From JBGPBY01 sp041481485 (GTDB lineage: Bacteria > Acidobacteriota > Terriglobia > 20CM-2-55-15), in the NCBI GenBank assembly GCA_041481485.1, contig JBGPBY010000144.1, positions 1 through 14,241 of the forward strand: a stretch of DNA of 14,241 bases. The letters run 5' to 3'. Position 1 is the first letter of the stretch, and the number at the start of each line of letters is the position of its first letter. The notes below the pieces were generated by a model that saw only the letters and a list, made by a program, of their open reading frames with translations, was not told where the DNA came from and ran no database searches. Positions 13,158 through 14,241 of this stretch are shown piece by piece. Both the position numbers and the translations under genes were made by a program.

Positions 13158-14060
13158 CTATTTCACGATGCCGTGAACGCGCAGCCAATTGGCGAGCAGC
13201 CGGGACCATTCCGAAAGCGCCGGATCGTCGTTGGCCAAACCCACACCGTGCGGTCCTTTTTCGAAAATGTGCATTTCCGCGGGCACACCGGATTTTCGCA
13301 GCGCGAGATAGTAGTAGACGCTGTTTTCCGCAGGCACCGTGGTATCGGCGTTTGTCTGAAAGATGAAGGTCGGAGGAGTTTCCTTCGTGACCGATTGCTC
13401 TCCGGAAAGGCTTTTCGCCAACTCCGCATCTGCATTGTTGCCGAGCAGGCTGTTCTTCGATCCCTGATGCGTCCATGGCTCAATCATGGAAATCACGGGA
13501 TATCCGAGAATCGTGAAGTCCGGACGGCTGCCCAACCGATCGATCGCATCCGCCGCGCCCGCATTGCCCCCATCGAAATGCGTACTGGCCGTCATTGCCA
13601 GATGTCCGCCCGCCGAGAATCCCATGATGCCGATGCGGGCCGGATCGAGGCGCCAATCGCTGGCGTGCGAGCGGAGCAGGCGGATCGCTCGTTGTGCGTC
13701 TCCCAGTTCAATCGGATGATGGTAGCGTGGCCCCAGCCGATAGCGCAGAACGAAGGCGGCCATACCCAGCGAGTTGAGATAGTTCGCCACCTGCCGGCCT
13801 TCATGATTGCTGGCAAGGTTCGTATATCCGCCGCCCGGACAGATGATGACGGCCGGAGTGTTCGCCGCAACCGTCCGCGGCAAAAAAACAGTGATGGCCG
13901 GAATGTCGCGATCCTCCGTACCGAGAGCCCCTGGTGCGGCGCCGGACCACAGTGGAGTTACCTGGCCGTCCTGAATCGGCAATGGCTGCTGCTGAGCCCA
14001 GGCGTCTGGCACGAGCGCAAGTACAAACAACACAGTTACAATCGCAAATTTCAGCATCAT
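13158..14060 (-). CDS. secreted alpha/beta hydrolase (acetylxylan-esterase/BD-FAE-like)
   Basis: A 300-residue exported serine esterase. The signal peptide is residues 1-22 (hydrophobic FAIVTVLFVLALVPDAWA, cut before QQQP). The alpha/beta-hydrolase core has the oxyanion-hole motif CPGGGY (74-79), the nucleophile Ser149 in GFSAGG (147-152), the acid Asp239 in QTNADTTVP and His271 in GPHGVGL, a full triad. The PGGGY and GxSAGG pairing and the roughly 300-residue length fit the BD-FAE/acetylxylan-esterase-like group, often annotated as xylan esterases acting on acetyl or feruloyl groups of plant polysaccharide. The exact substrate cannot be told; no other polysaccharide-degrading gene is in the window. 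GGGAGG (14067-14072) is 6 bases before ATG 14060, a strong site that settles the start; a second ATG follows at 14057. Monocistronic as far as visible. Confidence 0.88.
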   Translation of the reverse strand: MMLKFAIVTVLFVLALVPDAWAQQQPLPIQDGQVTPLWSGAAPGALGTEDRDIPAITVFLPRTVAANTPAVIICPGGGYTNLASNHEGRQVANYLNSLGMAAFVLRYRLGPRYHHPIELGDAQRAIRLLRSHASDWRLDPARIGIMGFSAGGHLAMTASTHFDGGNAGAADAIDRLGSRPDFTILGYPVISMIEPWTHQGSKNSLLGNNADAELAKSLSGEQSVTKETPPTFIFQTNADTTVPAENSVYYYLALRKSGVPAEMHIFEKGPHGVGLANDDPALSEWSRLLANWLRVHGIVK

Positions 14061-14095
14061 GGAGCACCTCCCAACCTCCCCCTCAAACCGCATCT

Positions 14096-14125
14096 ACAAT
14101 AGGGCACGTCATGTTTTTTGTGCAA
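14096..14125 (-). promoter_or_regulatory. putative promoter of the secreted hydrolase gene
   Basis: On the minus strand, TTGCAC (14120-14125), an 18-base spacer and TATTGT (14096-14101) lie 35 bases before the ATG at 14060. This leaves a normal leader of about 30 bases with a Shine-Dalgarno. The -35 hexamer is the same as that of the porin promoter. Confidence 0.45.
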
Positions 14126-14135
14126 CTCCGGTCGG

Positions 14136-14241
14136 TGTAGGCGCGGCTGTAAGGACAGGCGATCAAGAAATCCCTCTCCCAACGGGAGAGGGTGGCCGAA
14201 GGCCGGGTGAGGGGTACCACAAGTAACAATTTTTGCTTGCG
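14136..14241. repeat. nested palindromic repeat, copy 2 (cut by window end)
   Basis: TGTAGGCGCGG (14136-14146) repeats 5330-5340. From 14162 on, ATCAAGAAATCCC, the CCCTCTCCC-AAC-GGGAGAGGG palindrome and GGGTGAGGGGTACCACA match the left arm and loop start of the copy at 5411-5568. This copy has an extra GGCCGAAGGCC hairpin where copy 1 has only TT, although copy 1 carries GGCCGCTGTGCGGCC in its other arm. The sequence ends in the loop (GCTTGCG), where copy 1 continues into GGTACCCC; the right arm would lie outside the window. Confidence 0.78.

Noticed and set aside
13155..14102. Plus-strand open frame of 315 codons opposite the hydrolase
   Set aside because: No recognisable motifs. The minus-strand frame has a signal peptide, a full catalytic triad and a strong ribosome site.

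Overview
The window reads like chromosomal DNA of a moderately GC-rich, Gram-negative (diderm) bacterium. The most likely group is Acidobacteriota or a relative. This rests on the large secreted protein with repeated carboxypeptidase-regulatory-like beta-sandwiches, a secreted DUF6174 protein, an outer-membrane porin with a C-terminal phenylalanine, and GGGAGAGGG-type intergenic repeats. The taxonomic call is inference; there is no rRNA, tRNA or phylogenetic marker to test it. No CRISPR array, phage or transposase gene was seen.

Layout. (1) 110-247 (+): a 45-residue single-pass membrane protein whose 3' end overlaps, tail to tail, the end of mtgA. (2) 216-5269 (-): a probable four-gene unit, transcribed right to left. 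It encodes a secreted two-repeat DUF6174 protein, a secreted carboxypeptidase-regulatory-like protein, a PepSY inner-membrane protein that probably starts at GTG, and the peptidoglycan glycosyltransferase MtgA. All four products are exported or membrane-bound. (3) 5270-5678: a gene-free stretch between divergent units, filled by two nested palindromic repeats. (4) 5679-6245 (+): a secreted protein of unknown function, followed in the same frame by 40 sense codons that look coding. (5) 6463-10840 (+): an exported DUF7790/LIC_10091-like protein, a possible tiny lipoprotein with no standard start codon, then dapC-dapD-dapE. The dap genes are joined by 1-base gaps or overlaps and encode three consecutive steps of the succinylase branch of meso-diaminopimelate/lysine synthesis. 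(6) 10959-11805 (+): a complete MntA/HepT toxin-antitoxin pair with overlapping genes. (7) 11914-13128 (+): an OprO/OprP-type porin with a clear promoter whose predicted start site falls on the ATG itself, and a 12-bp direct repeat just upstream of the -35 box. (8) 13158-14060 (-): a secreted alpha/beta hydrolase converging on the porin gene. (9) 14136-14241: the start of a second copy of the palindromic repeat, cut by the window end.

Two genes link to the cell wall: dapCDE makes meso-DAP for peptidoglycan and lysine, and MtgA polymerises glycan strands. They lie in different transcription units, so shared regulation is not implied. I found no clearly new multi-gene system. The points most worth a second look are the leaderless porin promoter with its direct repeat, the recurrence of -10-like boxes 5-7 bases before SD-less start codons, the ATT-start lipoprotein frame coupled to dapC, and the exported protein with a methyltransferase-like fold.
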